In this document: in pieces, positions 1 through 10,830 of the stretch | Numbering within the stretch: position 1 is the stretch's first letter | Layout of the letters: each line of letters begins with the position of its first letter | Source of the DNA: Atherinomorus stipes | Lineage: Eukaryota; Chordata; Actinopteri; Atheriniformes; Atherinidae | Reading direction: 5' to 3' | Length of the DNA: 64,000 nucleotides | NCBI GenBank assembly: GCA_023101725.1 | Contig: JALJCO010010548.1 | Location: 62,001-126,000 of the forward strand | The notes under the pieces: model-generated | The model's input: only the letters and a program-made list of their open reading frames with translations | Told to the model about the DNA's origin: nothing | The model's database searches: none | Made by a program: the position numbers and the translations under genes

Positions 1-52
1 ACCAACCCAGAACAAACCACCCCGCCACGCCTCCAGTCTGCATCTAGAATCT
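1..52. repeat. Left remnant of the fbl-intron minisatellite
   Basis: The last bases before 53 resemble the roughly 25-bp unit (AGAACCTTTAATCCCAGTCAG with short spacers) that resumes at 1456. This is the piece of the array to the left of the piggyBac-type insertion. The unit is degenerate here. Confidence 0.5.
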
Positions 53-56
53 TTAA

Positions 57-1455
57 CCCTCTAGGCGCCAAGAGTGTATTTAGGAAAATTTTCCGTTTGG
101 ACTTCAAGATTTCAAATGCTGTAGCTTGGAGGTGGTGAGAGATAGATCCATAATGTGAATGTGAAAAATATTCATAATGACCTAAAGTTTGTGATGGGAG
201 TAAATTTACTCATGTAATTTGCATACTGTGATGTCATCAAGTAGCGGCCATATTGGATTGCGAATCTTTCAGTAAAAAGATGATTTTTGAACATATTTAT
301 ACACAGGAAAATGTTTTACTGTCATTTTATGCTGAAAATAAAGAAACTGATCCTTTTTCATCCTCATACTTAGAATAAATAAGCAAATATCTGACAGGAG
401 TATACTTGCTAATCCAATTTGTATATCAACAGGTAAAATTACATCTTCTTGTGTTTGTTTTTATAGATTTGTAATTTGTCACAACCTGACTGACCCCTCT
501 CAACATAATTTTTATTAGCAAAATGGAGGAAAGATAGGATGATCTCATCTCAAATCTGTTCCTTGTCATCACTTTGCCAAAGCCAGGTGTGTAAACTGGC
601 CCAAATCCTGCCCAGTAGTCCTCAATCTCAGGTTCTCAACAAGCCTCATGCACAAATACAGTGAGATGAATGCTTTCATGATGGTGACATCACACCAGCC
701 ATGAAGTATGGAGTTTGGCTGGAGTTGGTGTGTGTCGGTACTGGTGAGCATATCTTTCATTTGTGATGAGGTTCCAGAACTCCTAATCTGAAAAAACAGT
801 AACAGGAAGTCACATGCACGAGCATCTGTGAGATCCTCGTGTCCTCGATATCCCACAGACTCAGAGCCTCTGATCCATTCATGGAAAACTTCCTTAACTC
901 TCAGACATTCAGCCATCATCAAAAACTCCCCTATTTAGATTATCCCGTCTTCTGCTTACACGTCTCCTCTTTCTTTCTTTTATCACAGCGGCGGGGAAAA
1001 CTTTCACCTCATCAGTGTGCTTTTTAACAGTTTGTGCAGCGCGAGCGCTGCGACGTCAGTCAGTCGTCTCCGACGAGGCCCGATTGTCCCCTCCCGATCA
1101 GCAAACATCAGTACAGCACCTCGTCTGCACTATAGAGGCCTCTGGGTTTAGTTTTTCTATCATAAAAGTCGCAATCTGTCCCTCACAGTGTCCAACATGC
1201 TGCTGCTTTTGCCTTTTCTCTCGCGCGGGCGCTCCTGCAGCTTCGCGCCGACAGCCGGTGTCGGGTTTCAAACCTTTTTTTCGCTGATTTTTTTCATAGA
1301 AACGCACCAAAAAATGACGTCAGGACTGAAGCTAAATGTTGTGGAGATGTAGTAAAACCAAGCAGTAACAGTACAAGGCTAAAGATTTAAAGATAAGGTC
1401 TGTTATATTCAGTAATGTCTCCCGTCGCAATAATGCCCCTGTGGCAAAACGAGGG
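57..1455. mobile_element. piggyBac-type DNA transposon, internally decayed
   Basis: The element is bounded by TTAA at 53-56 and TTAA at 1456-1459, the target duplication typical of the piggyBac superfamily. Both ends start with CCCTC reading inward (left TTAACCCTCTAGG, right reverse complement TTAACCCTCGTTTT). The TTAA lies inside the CTTTAATCCC core of the surrounding minisatellite, which confirms the insertion point. At 1399 bp it is too short for a full transposase (usually about 550-600 residues); a broken transposase piece is at about 527-922. Clearly non-autonomous. Confidence 0.8.
527..922 (-). pseudogene. piggyBac transposase fragment (decayed)
   Basis: Reading on the minus strand, 922 to about 527 resembles the start of the piggyBac DDE domain: a W-x-DVT-x-MKAF stretch followed by SLYLCMRLVE and RLR, a pattern known as the W..VT..E(M/L)KAF(I/L)GL motif of PGBD-type transposases. 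The open frame stops at 569, but a shifted frame continues as GFGKVMTRNRFE, another family hallmark, so at least one frameshift is present. No intact DDD catalytic triad can be seen. It sits inside the TTAA-flanked element and is a dead remnant. Confidence 0.6.
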
Positions 1456-1682
1456 TTAATCCCAGTTACAACTACAACCTTCAATCCCAGTCAGCATCAG
1501 AACCTTTAATCCCAGTCAGTATCAGAACCTTTAATCCCAGTCAGCATCTAGAACCTTTAATCCCAGTCAGAATCTAGAACCTTTAATCCCAGTCAGAATC
1601 TAGAACCTTTAATCCCAGTCAGCATCTAGAACCTTTAATCCCAGTCAGCATCAGAACCTCTAATCCCAGTCAGCATCAAGAA
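1456..1682. repeat. Minisatellite, ~22-25-bp unit (middle piece)
   Basis: Tandem copies of a unit built on AACCTTTAATCCCAGTCAG followed by CATCAG or CATCTAG. It is continuous in origin with 2711-2905 and was split by the hAT element between them. It lies in an fbl intron. Confidence 0.85.
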
Positions 1683-2710
1683 TAGGGCTGTGTTAAACGA
1701 TTATTTTTTAAACGATTAATCTATCGATTATTTTTTCGATGCATCGATTAATCTAACGATTCACTTTTTAGTTCGATTCGACTCGATTCGATTCGATTAT
1801 CGATTATCTCCTCATAAATTGAAGACAGCAATTTATATATGCTGATATAGATATCTAAAATGTAAAAAGAGCATGAATAAAAAGGAGTGGGAGCAGCAGC
1901 CTGTCATGGAGTTTTTCATGAACCAACAGAATGTAAAATTTATGTTGAAAACACAGCAAACTGAAAAACAGGCTTTTAATTCTTTCATTTACATGAAAAT
2001 AATAATAAAAAAGTCATTATTGAAATAATATGATCATGTATACTTGGAGGATTTAAGCTAAGACAGATATTATTTTCCAACAAAAGATAATGAAGATAAG
2101 TAAACATTCAGAGTTGAACATCTATATTGAACATGGGTCTAGATTCAGAAAAAGTGCATTATAATCTTTATTCTGTTAATGCTTAATACGGGTACCAATC
2201 ACTTAAGAAATGAAATTAAAAATGCTTCGTTTATCCCAGAAGTGACTACACAATACTATTACCAACAGATGAAACACTAATATGAGGTTGAGAACGTGAC
2301 TTTAATTATATTCAGTCAGAGACGAGACAGCTCCTGGCATCAGCTGTAGTTCCACCCACGGCCAGCAGATGGAGCTCGTGCTTCATGCTGACCGTCTCAA
2401 ACAGGCCTGACGTGTCTGAAGACATGGCGTCCATCTCACGGAAGTCGCTCATGTCTCATTAGGCTTCGGATTCGCCATCCCTAATATATAGTTATACCTT
2501 CGATAAACGAGTGTGGGCCTTCACTGCCTTACACTTTGGAAACTTGGAAGAGCCACTCGCGGAGATCGCGCCGCCATCTTTGTTTTAGTCTGAAGTCGCA
2601 TGGCGCCGCCATCTTTGTTTTGGTCTGACGACGCATCGGTACGCATATTTTGCGTCGACGTATTTTTGCGTCGACGTAATCGGTTACGTCGACGAATCGT
2701 CCCAGCCCTA
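1683..2710. mobile_element. Non-autonomous hAT-type element with 8-bp TSD
   Basis: The terminal inverted repeats are TAGGGCTG at the left and CAGCCCTA at the right, and an exact 8-bp duplication ATCAAGAA occurs at 1675-1682 and 2711-2718. Eight-base duplications are the hallmark of hAT transposons. Both ends are rich in CGATTAAT-like inverted motifs. No transposase frame is visible in 1028 bp, so it depended on an autonomous partner. Confidence 0.85.
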
Positions 2711-2905
2711 ATCAAGAACCTTTAATCCCAGTCAGCATCAGAACCTTTAATCCCAGTCAGCATCAGAACCTTTAATCCCAGTCAGCATCAGAACCTCTAA
2801 TCCCAGTCAGCATCTAGAACCTTTAATCCCAGTCAGTATCAGAACCTTTAATCCCAGTCAGCATCTAGAACCTTTAATCCCAGTCAGCATCAGAACCTTT
2901 AATCC
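2711..2905. repeat. Minisatellite, ~22-25-bp unit (right piece)
   Basis: Same unit as 1456-1682, ending about 25 bp before the splice donor of fbl exon 5. The array therefore runs almost to the exon edge. Confidence 0.85.
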
Positions 2906-2931
2906 GTGGTCATGTCATCGGCCGTGCTCAC

Positions 2932-3102
2932 CGGTCCGACGATGTCTGAGACGTGGGAGACTGTGGTTCCGGAGGCAGCACCCAGGTACATGACCTTGGC
3001 TCCGGGCTTGATGTGGATCTGGTCCACCCCTCCCAAGATGGCGGCTGCCAGCTTGGAGCGGAACGGATTCCAGGCTCGGTATTCGATCTTCGACTCTCCT
3101 TC
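2932..3102 (-). CDS. fbl: fbl exon 5: SAM-binding motif I
   Basis: The 57 codons run from [11 protein letters not shown] to HVSDIVGP. They include the AdoMet-binding loop GAASGTT and the upstream KPGAKVMYL beta strand. Acceptor GTCAG, donor GTGAGC. This is the last fbl exon in the window. Confidence 0.94.
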
Positions 3103-6100
3103 CTGACGGAGGACACGGAGCAGAAGTCAGAGGACTGCAAACCTTCCTGTCCTTCAGCATCGGTGGAGTCATCCTCACCTCCACATTCATCCTCTTCTCC
3201 CCGTAAACAGACTCTCCCACCACCATGTTCTTGGTCACCAGGGCGTCTTCCTTCCCTCTGCAGATAAACACTCCTACAACAAACAAACAAACAAACAAAC
3301 AAACAGCAGCTGATCACTGCAGTCAACAAGCAGAAACAACATGAAACAAGGTGGAGGACGACAAACCTTCATGTCTGTGAGGCTCAATCAGGACCTTCCT
3401 CCCTCCTCCAAACCCTCCTCTGCCTCCTCCTCTTCCTCCTCCTCTCCCTCTCGGGGTGCCTCTGCCACCTCCTCGCCCCCGAAATCCTCCACCGTCCGGA
3501 GACCTGAACCCTCCACCTGAAGAAGAACGAGGCGTTGATCAACAGTCAGCAGGACTGGTTGGAAAATAAATAAAATATGATGTGTCAAGTTTGTTACCGA
3601 TTATTAAATAAATCCGACTGGAACATTCGTGTTTTACTCCGTCCAACGTTCTGCTCTAAATACGTCCACCATCCCAACCTCAACCGCCATCATGCGGGAT
3701 TATTCCACCTTTCTGTACTCCTCAGGCATTTTTGACATTTTCTCTCAACGCTTTGTCTTTTATTTTTCAGTTTGCTGCTTTGTTACTGTGGCTGATTTCT
3801 TTTTTAATAATGAAAGTTTCTTTTACACACAAACATAATCCCTCTCAGCGCCCCCTGGTGGTCCCAGACTTCCCACTGGGAAACCAGCTGAATGAGGCGG
3901 TTTTCTGTAAAAATGTCAAATATCACAACGCGCCAGATTCCCCTGCTCACTAAAAGGGCTGGCAATGACAGGATCTGCCCGGAGACCAAGATGACTCAAC
4001 TTTTGATTGGCTACATTTGCGAGGCTATCTGTTAGCATCATGTGCATTTCAGACAGTGAACATACGTTTATCAGACATCAATGACAACATTACCGTTGCC
4101 TCCTTCAGTGTTACTACGCAAGTTTTTTTTTTTTTTAATCATTTATTTGAAAACCTCAGCTTGAATTCGCCCATGTTGAGGAATGAAGACTAGCTCGGCT
4201 CATGATGGTCTATCAACCTGAGATGGGTTAATGCAGAGAACTAATTTCCTAATTGGCACTCTAATTGGGATTAATAAAGTATATTATTAGTTATTTATTT
4301 ACTTTTTTTTTTTAATTTGTGAAAATCATGGCATAGATTTTGAATTGTGGTTTTACAGAAATACAGGTACTACTCAAAAAATTAGAATATCCTGAGAATG
4401 TTCATGTTTTTCTGTAATTCAACTTAAAAGGTGCAATTTACATATTTTATAGACAAATAGTCAATATATTTCAAGCTTTTATCTGTCTGGATGTTGCTGA
4501 TTAGGACTTGCAGCTTAAGAAAACCTCAAATTCTAAAACTAAAAAAAATGTGAATATTGTGAAAATGTCCAGTATTGTAGCTCAGACTGTCACATTCTTA
4601 TCAGGTATTAAGACAAACAAATAAAAGCTTGAAATATATTGATTCTCACATTATTTGTCTATACAATATGTAAATTGCACCTTTTATGTTGAATTACAAA
4701 AATACATGAATTTTTTCAGGATATTCTAATTTTTTGGGTAGTACCTGTATTAAACTGAGCAACACTTTGAGAAAATCATCTAATCAGGTGTTTTCTGTAA
4801 TATTAAAAACGCCTTCTGTACCTGTTGACAGGTATTTTGGTTAACTGCTCACAGGAAAGGTGTTCTAATGTGTCTGGGATAGTTTAGACTTTTTATTATT
4901 ATTATTTTCAACCAAAATTCAAAAGCAATCTATTATTTCACTAAATTATAACTTTGTCAATTTTTTATTTGTTATCAGTTTTCTTGTTGTTTGAATTTTT
5001 GTTGTCAGTTTAGCATTTTCTTTAGCTGGAGGGTATGAATAATTTTAAGGATGACTGTAAATTACTGCTAAAACTTTTTATAAGCATTATTGTGATTGGA
5101 ATGATAAGATTAGTAATGAAATCATTTGTTCTGCTTTTCCTCATTTCTATACAATAAAATTTTAGATTTATGTTTGCATTTATTTTACAGATTTTATTAA
5201 TGGAGCTAATTTCCTGAAAACATCAACTGTAAATACTTCCCATTCCTCCTTCATTGAGTCAGCTACTTTTCTTTATTTGTTCTAATGTGTCCTAGAGGTT
5301 ATGTAATAAAAGGAAATGCAACACTACGGAGCTCTAGGATCTGAAAAAGCCCCATAAAATCCTGCTGAAAACCAGATCAGCCTCCATCAGACACCTGAGC
5401 TGCACCTGGAGCTAATATTGTTTGACTAAACTATTATTATGAGAGGCTTTTGTTTATTTAAAATAAACAACTTTCCAGAAGCTTCACAGCCTCATGAGAC
5501 ATTTCAGAGTTTGAAATGTTAGTTGAAGCTAGACCTTTAGACCTGCGGCTGGTCAGTAAAGGCAGTTCATAGCGGGTCCGTCTGCTCGGTTCTGTGTGCT
5601 CCGCAGCCTCCGGAACTTAAGACGACCGTTTAAATCGATGGTTTAGTCCACGCTCTCCTCTAAATATGGACGTCGAGTCTGTTTCTGACAGAGCAGCTTC
5701 CAGAATCGGCTCTCATGAGTTCAGACAGGAGGAAATCAGACATGGAAGTAGCAGAAAGCATCCGCTAACTTTCAAAATAAAAGCCCCTGCAGGTTTACAG
5801 TAGCTGAACTGCATCAAACGTTAAATTTCCAGTGATACCAGGTTTCAGTCGTCATCAGAAGGTCTCAGCGTTTTTTATTATTATTTTCATAACAATAAAT
5901 AAACGTGTTTTTTTTTTTTTTACTGCTGGGAGTCAGATCAGCAGGTGCTGATCATCCTTTCTTGTTAATACATTTATACTGCAAGTGTTGAGGATATATA
6001 TATATATATATATATTGGGATGCACCGATTGTGAAAGTCTGGGCCGATACCGATACCAATGTATAATATAACAACTTGGCCGATGGCCGATGTTTTCTAT

Positions 6101-6582
6101 TTTTATTTATTACTTCCTTTGAGCCACAGAAATTTTTAAGTCTTTCAGCTTTTCATCAGTCTATCCTTGAATGAGCACAAATTCAATCAGACCAATTTAT
6201 GAAACAGAAACAACCTTTAATGTCACTTTTAGGTTGACATGAGCTCTTTTCTGAAAACTTTTCAAAAACCTGGGACTGATAATCACTAAAAAGAATGCTT
6301 CAGTATATTGCCCAACAAAATTGAGTGGTTTTAGCCTAATAAACAAAAACATACTCAGTGAGATTATTTTCATGGCCCAATAAAAAATATTTGGGGAGCA
6401 TGTACTGCAAACTGCATAACGCTGATCTTTTTCTGAAACGGTAAAATATTGCCGCACGACCGCCGCCATCTTTTTTTTCTACTGAGGAAAGTGCACGTGC
6501 CTTCTACCAGTATCTTCCCCACCCGCCAAAAAAAGAGGGGAAAGAGTTTTCTTAAGCACAGTGTTGATGACACATGTAAATC

Positions 6583-6626
<44 letters not shown>

Positions 6627-6748
6627 CTCTATAATAATCGGCCACTGCCATCAGCAAATATTATTTTTATTGGCCGATGGCCGATGGCAGTTAACAAGGC
6701 AAACATCGGCCGACACCGATGTCCAGCCGATGCATCGGTGCATCCCTA

Positions 6749-6820
<72 letters not shown>

Positions 6821-9800
6821 ACACACATATGTTGATATGGTGCTGCATTCAGGGAAAACTCTGCACTCTAGAACTCTGAAAGCTAGAAATTCTAGCTCTT
6901 ACAATCAATTTCAGTTGTGAAATTTAAATAACTTACAAAATGTCCAATTTATCTGATTACTTGTGTACTCATCAGAGGAATCGCTAGATAATTTCTCGAT
7001 TACAAAAATAATCAATAGCTGCAGCCGTAATCTGGAGCAGTGTTAGTCACGTAATCCGCGGTGCCATCCGTTCGCCACGTCGCACCTACGTCCCACGCCG
7101 CATCATCCATCAGCTGAATAAAAAGGAAAACGAGATTTATTCTCACCTCTTCCTCCTCTGCTTCCTCCTCTTCCACGGTCACCAAATCCTCCTCTGCCAC
7201 GGTCACCAAATCCTCCTCTTCCACGGTCACCAAATCCTCCTCTTCCTCCTCTGAATCCTCCTCTGTCCCCACGAGGACTGAAACCTGAAAGACAAGAAGA
7301 CCCTTCAGCTGTTGGACGTCTACTTTTTCCATCTTTTTAAATAACAGAGGAGCACCATCATCTTCCTCAGAGGACGAAAGAAGTATTTCTCGTTTGAGAG
7401 CAGAAATGCTATTTTCAGTTTAGTCTTCTCAACATACGTCCTCTAGCGAGAGAAAAATGTCACATTAACACGTAAACATGAAAAACGTTTCATCGGAGTG
7501 GAACCACTGCTGCGTGCAGCCTGCAGGGTCCCGTCACTGGCCAGAGACCCGGCCACTTACCGGGTAAGATCCACAACACAAGGCCACACGCTCAACATTT
7601 CAAAAGAAGCTACTTTGTAGAATAAATAAAAAATAAAAACTGAAGGATTTTCTTCACCCAGGAATCTTAAGCAATCAGATCCAGATGTTGCAGCTCTGAC
7701 TCACAACGGCCAACGTCAGACCAACTTAGGCCGGTTCTACGGATGCCGTTACGTGCTGTTAAGTTTTGCTGTAGAAGAGAAACATCTCTGGCTCCACTGT
7801 GCAAATATTTTTTATCAACTTTCCTCATTTACTCTTTGTTGTTCATATTAACATCAATAATCATCAAAATCTATATAAAATCATAAAAAACAATCAAATT
7901 AGGGGCGGGTATTGGCAAAGACCTCACCATACGATACGAATCACAACACATGGGCCACAATACGATACAATATTACGATATTGTGACGTTGTGATATATT
8001 GCAATATTCTAGGCACTTAAAAGTTATACCTATGTACATACAACGGATGACTGAAACAAGAAAATGAGTCAATCAGTGAAATTCGGTTTCTTCATGTCAT
8101 ATTTATTAAACTTGGACAGTTTTCGTGGATCTCATAATAAAACCTTTTACAATTTTACAATCGTCCTCCTGAACATAAATATTTCTACTTTGGGAAAAAC
8201 CCAAATGAGTCGATGTGACAATAAAAATAAAGTGTTATATGAAATTAGTAAAACAGGAAAACAAAGTAGTATATGAGTATATGAAAATGCATTCAGTCTG
8301 TCATTATAATCTCAAATAACTGGGTGGTCTATGAGAACCTGGACACACATTTAAACTTGTACTTTCCACCGTGTGTAAAGTTTAACCGTAGATATCAGTG
8401 GAAAGCAGACTTTTCTACATGCAGGACCTCTGCTGATAGAACAAAATCTCGTAAGTTTTTGTTTGTAAAATAGATCAATACCGCGTTTTTAAATATCAAT
8501 ATGATATCAGCATATAAAATATAACGATTTTTCAGTGTATCAATATTTTGTCAAACAGGATTAAAATGAGCTGTTGACATTGATTCTGTAAAAATTCTGG
8601 TGCACTTAAACTTTTTGCTGTTGCACTCAAAGCGCACCAGTGCAACCAGTACTGACAGTCTGCATGAAGTCTTGTGGTGTGTAGCCGTCCCATACAGTCT
8701 TAAAGGAATAGTTCACCCTCAGAATGATGTAACCGGGACAAACACAGGAGGGGTTGGATATTGATCTAGAAGAAAGAAAGAAAAAGAGAACGCGCGATCT
8801 CGTCTGCCGTGGCTTCCGTAGTTTCGTGAATGCGCATCGGCGTGCTTGCTGGCCATGCGATGTAGTACTGTTTAGACTCTAAAAACAAACTAAATGTCGT
8901 AGTTTCAAGTAAATTCTGGACGCTACCCACTCAGGACACTTAGATTACATTGGACGAGCAGTATGGAGGAATATTGATAATTTTTTGTGGACTTTCATGG
9001 ACCTTTTTGGCTCGGACCCTGGCGAATTCCATTGGGGGGGGACGAAAAGTCGCCCTGATCTCCAGCTGCATTTGACATATTAAAAAAGTGCTCCAGAGTC
9101 TTGCTCACCATGAGGGTAAGTGGAAAATTACATCATTCTGAGGGTGAACTATTCCTTTAAGGCGAAAAATAAGAAAAAAAGAACAACAAAACGACCAATG
9201 TGAATAGGTCTGGGAACCCGGATGTTTGCATCACAGTCCCAGCGCTGCTCTACGGACTTGGACCCTAGAAAAAGAACTAGGACATCACGGTTTTAACAAT
9301 AATAAGAATTTGAACGGTATTACCAATCGTTGGTTTTTCATTACAGTTACCATTTTTCCGGTCGACGAGTGGGTTCCCGTTGTTGGGAGCTCCTGTGCCG
9401 CCGACAGCAGGGGATGTGATTTCCCAGTAACTCTGGCTTCTCTGCGCTTGGTTCAGCTCTACTTTAGGGTAAAACGAGGTCTGGGATAGTTCAAATAGAA
9501 CCAGGAATATTAAAGCAAATTTGATCTATATAGCACTTTTCATACGAGAATTCTGTTAAGCACAAAGTGGTTTTTATAGTGTTTTATTCTGTTAAGCACA
9601 TCCAGAAATTTGAACCCTGTCTCTCCCACCCCCATATATATATCTATATACCAATTATTTTGACGATTAATCGACTGATCAGATCAGACAGAGAGGCAGG
9701 ACGGTACAGTGGCAACGTTGAGAGGAAAAACAAAACTTATAAACAAACGATTAATCGATAATGAAATTTTTCAGCACCATTTTGATAGTCGACAATTAGT

Positions 9801-10714
9801 TGATTGACTAATCGTTGCAGCCCTATTTCCTGCACAACTTCTGTCCCGTTAAAACTGATTTTAAAGTTTAAAAATGATAAAAATCTGCATATCTGGAGCG
9901 TCATTAAACAGAAACCTGGCTGCTAACAGAAAACTGCATCTAAGGTTTAATCAGCTGTAGCTGGTTTTATAGAACCAGACCATCAGGACCGGGTCCCCGG
10001 AGAAGATGGAGCACGTCTGAGGTCTGACCTGGATTATGACCGACCTGAGACCGGATCCGAGTCTGAGCTAAAAACGTGTACACCTGAACCTGGTGGTCCT
10101 TCCGCCGAGACGGTAAAACCACTTGATCCGGACCCGGCGGAACCTCCAGACTCAGACCAGAACCTCCGAACAGAAACCGGACTCGGTGGACCTCCAGACT
10201 CAGACCGGAACCTCCGGACAGAAACCGGACCCGGTGGAACCTCCAGACAGAGACTCAGGGGTGCGCGTGGACTTCGACGTAGCATCAGCTCCTGATAGCA
10301 CGTGCTAAGCGGCGCGAGGACTCATCAGTTCTTCATCCTCAAGTGTTCCGACTCCAAGTTCAACACTTAGTTCTGTTTACGGGTCTTTGTGTTCACATAA
10401 ACACTGACGTCATGTCTGATTGATACTTTAATTACTTTTTGATCCCAGCTCAACCGCCGCCGTTAGTTAGTTAGTTTGTACTAGTTTAAACCGGTTCCAG
10501 CTAGCTAGCTGCGCAAACATCCCCCCGTAGTTCCTTCACAAAGGAAAACAGCTGCCATTATTAAAAGAATCTCTCATGGGCCGAACCGGACCTGAACGGA
10601 TTGTTGACTAGGTAGCATGGCGTCGCGAGCCAGCCACACGCGCGCATCTTTAATCACACATACACAGTCAGATAAAACATAAAACAGCGGTAATCTGTCC
10701 GTACCTGGTTTCAT
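2932..10714 (-). CDS. fbl: Fibrillarin, rRNA 2'-O-methyltransferase (exons 1-5; 3' part outside window)
   Basis: Fibrillarin is the catalytic subunit of box C/D snoRNPs in the nucleolus; it uses S-adenosylmethionine to 2'-O-methylate pre-rRNA. Exons on the minus strand: 10714-10705 (ATG AAA CCA G), 7284-7147, 3516-3367, 3273-3179 and 3102-2932. Every boundary has AG/GT and the phases agree, giving 188 residues. Residues 1 to about 90 are the glycine/arginine-rich GAR domain (exons 2-3). [20 protein letters not shown] opens the conserved core, YGEKR and [18 protein letters not shown] follow, and the SAM-binding motif YLGAASGTT is near residue 175. The start was chosen because MKPGFSPRG is the family N-terminus and ATG has A at -3. 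The remaining C-terminal ~130 residues should lie left of position 1. The introns are full of transposons and the gene is divergent from sacm1l. Confidence 0.95.
3278..3306. repeat. (AAAC)n microsatellite
   Basis: About seven tandem AAAC units start right at the acceptor of fbl exon 4, within the intron. Confidence 0.85.
3367..3516 (-). CDS. fbl: fbl exon 3: end of GAR domain and start of conserved core
   Basis: It encodes a GGR/RGG-rich stretch and then [11 protein letters not shown], the start of the fibrillarin fold. Acceptor TTCAG and donor GTTTGT flank it, with phase 1 at both ends, matching exons 2 and 4. Confidence 0.93.
3517..4290. other. fbl intron 2, left part: no gene seen
   Basis: Unique-looking AT-rich sequence with short T runs. 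Around 4262 an ATTAATAAAGT stretch resembles the tail of fish LINE/SINE repeats. No exon-like frame fits fibrillarin. Confidence 0.5.
4290..5058. mobile_element. Tc1/mariner-type MITE, interrupted by a second MITE
   Basis: The right end GAGGGTATGAATAATTTT followed by AAGGATGACTGTA matches the end of the element at 17189-18612. Inner sequence (TCAGGTGTTTTCTGTAA, CCTGTTGACAGG) matches 33932-34433 as well, so three copies of one family lie in the window. The left end is truncated or unclear, and 4364-4747 is a nested insertion. Confidence 0.65.
4364..4747. mobile_element. 384-bp Tc1/mariner MITE
   Basis: It has perfect TA flanks (4362-4363, 4748-4749) and inverted ends CAGGTACTAC / GTAGTACCTG followed by AAAAAATTAGAATATCC. 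The first ~100 bp at each end are inverted copies. The same ends flank the 1.65-kb transposase-bearing copy at 48918-50568, so this is probably its deletion derivative. Confidence 0.85.
5059..6003. other. fbl intron 2 sequence without recognisable features
   Basis: No exon, RNA gene or clear repeat was recognised apart from short T and TA runs near 5910 and 5994. Confidence 0.5.
6016..6749. mobile_element. hAT-like MITE (GGGATGCACCGAT ends)
   Basis: The ends are GGGATGCACCGAT at about 6017 and the inverted ATCGGTGCATCCC ending near 6747, with inner GGCCGATACCGAT motifs repeated in inverse near 6670-6720. The copy at 23841-25281 has the same ends with an 8-bp duplication. A (TA)n tract at about 6586-6624 lies inside, and longer TA tracts flank it. 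Confidence 0.7.
6750..6819. repeat. (TA)n microsatellite
   Basis: About 70 bp of uninterrupted TA directly abut the right end of the MITE. Confidence 0.95.
7147..7284 (-). CDS. fbl: fbl exon 2: GAR domain with in-frame 24-bp tandem repeat
   Basis: Read in the fibrillarin frame this exon encodes [17 protein letters not shown] followed by three consecutive FGDRGRGG octapeptides. The octapeptides come from a 24-bp DNA repeat (GGATTTGGTGACCGTGG plus AAGAGGA or CAGAGGA). The arginines in RGG context are the usual asymmetric-dimethylation sites of fibrillarin. Acceptor TTTCAG and donor GTGAGA are good. The acidic E-rich frame on the same strand is a shadow. Confidence 0.93.
7897..8575. mobile_element. 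hAT-like MITE with CGATATTG motifs
   Basis: It starts near AGGGGCGGGTATTGG and ends near CAATATTTTGTCAAACAGG. Its right half (AACTGGGTGGTCTATGAGAACCTGGACACA, then TTTTTCAGTGTATCAATATTTTGTC) is shared with 59040-59345, and part with 16978-17060. No transposase frame. Confidence 0.6.
8704..9156. mobile_element. TTAA-flanked MITE (Kolobok/piggyBac-like)
   Basis: TTAA occurs at 8700-8703 and 9157-9160, with inverted ends AAGGAATAGTTCACCCTCAG. The same ends occur at 17220-18117. Such TTAA elements are common in fish. There is no coding capacity in 453 bp. Confidence 0.8.
9161..9650. other. fbl intron 1, unassigned
   Basis: No exon or clear repeat; a short TA run sits near 9635. Confidence 0.4.
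9652..9825. mobile_element. Truncated hAT-like MITE
   Basis: The right end ACTAATCGTTGCAGCCCTA is a typical fish hAT terminus, with repeated CGATTAATCGA motifs upstream. The left terminus is missing. Confidence 0.6.
10129..10255. repeat. ~48-bp tandem repeat, about 2.6 copies
   Basis: A unit containing GGACCCGGYGGAACCTCCAG and CAGACCRGAACCTCC is repeated imperfectly. GC-rich, within fbl intron 1. Open frames here are by-products. Confidence 0.7.
10299..10304. promoter_or_regulatory. Canonical E-box CACGTG in fbl intron 1
   Basis: A palindromic CACGTG about 410 bp downstream of the fbl start codon. Fibrillarin is a known MYC-responsive gene and its E-boxes lie near the promoter and first intron; use of this site is inferred. 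Confidence 0.35.
10405..10412. promoter_or_regulatory. Perfect CRE palindrome TGACGTCA
   Basis: A full CREB/ATF site about 300 bp into fbl intron 1, in a CpG-richer stretch. Function inferred from sequence only. Confidence 0.3.
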
Positions 10715-10830
10715 GATGTCTGCTGAGAAAACGTCGAACCGACCGAGTCAGAACTTCTTCTGTTTCTGTCCCGCTGCTCAACTCTCGGAAGAGGCAATCT
10801 GAGCACGTGTGCAGCTACTGCGCATGTTCA
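10715..10830 (-). promoter_or_regulatory. fbl 5' leader and proximal promoter with E-box
   Basis: This stretch immediately upstream of the fbl ATG (10714) is CpG-rich and lacks a TATA box. It contains CACGTG at 10804-10809, about 90 bp from the start codon, the position expected for a MYC/MAX or USF site in a ribosome-biogenesis gene. The transcription start is not determinable from sequence. Confidence 0.4.

Noticed and set aside
1..2905. Remaining fbl exons 6 onward
   Set aside because: None of the expected C-terminal motifs (such as the conserved DVAQPDQ region) was found on the minus strand; the stretch is repeat and transposons, so these exons must lie beyond the left edge.
6370..6879. 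YIYIYI-type ORFs here and at 11.0-11.4, 18.5-18.9 and 32.2-32.5 kb
   Set aside because: Translations of (TA)n microsatellites.
7012..7332. Glutamate-rich minus-strand ORF (EEEDLVTV repeats), and a similar one at 3388-3588
   Set aside because: Shifted readings of the fibrillarin GAR exons; the correct frame gives RGG/FGDRG with proper splice phases.
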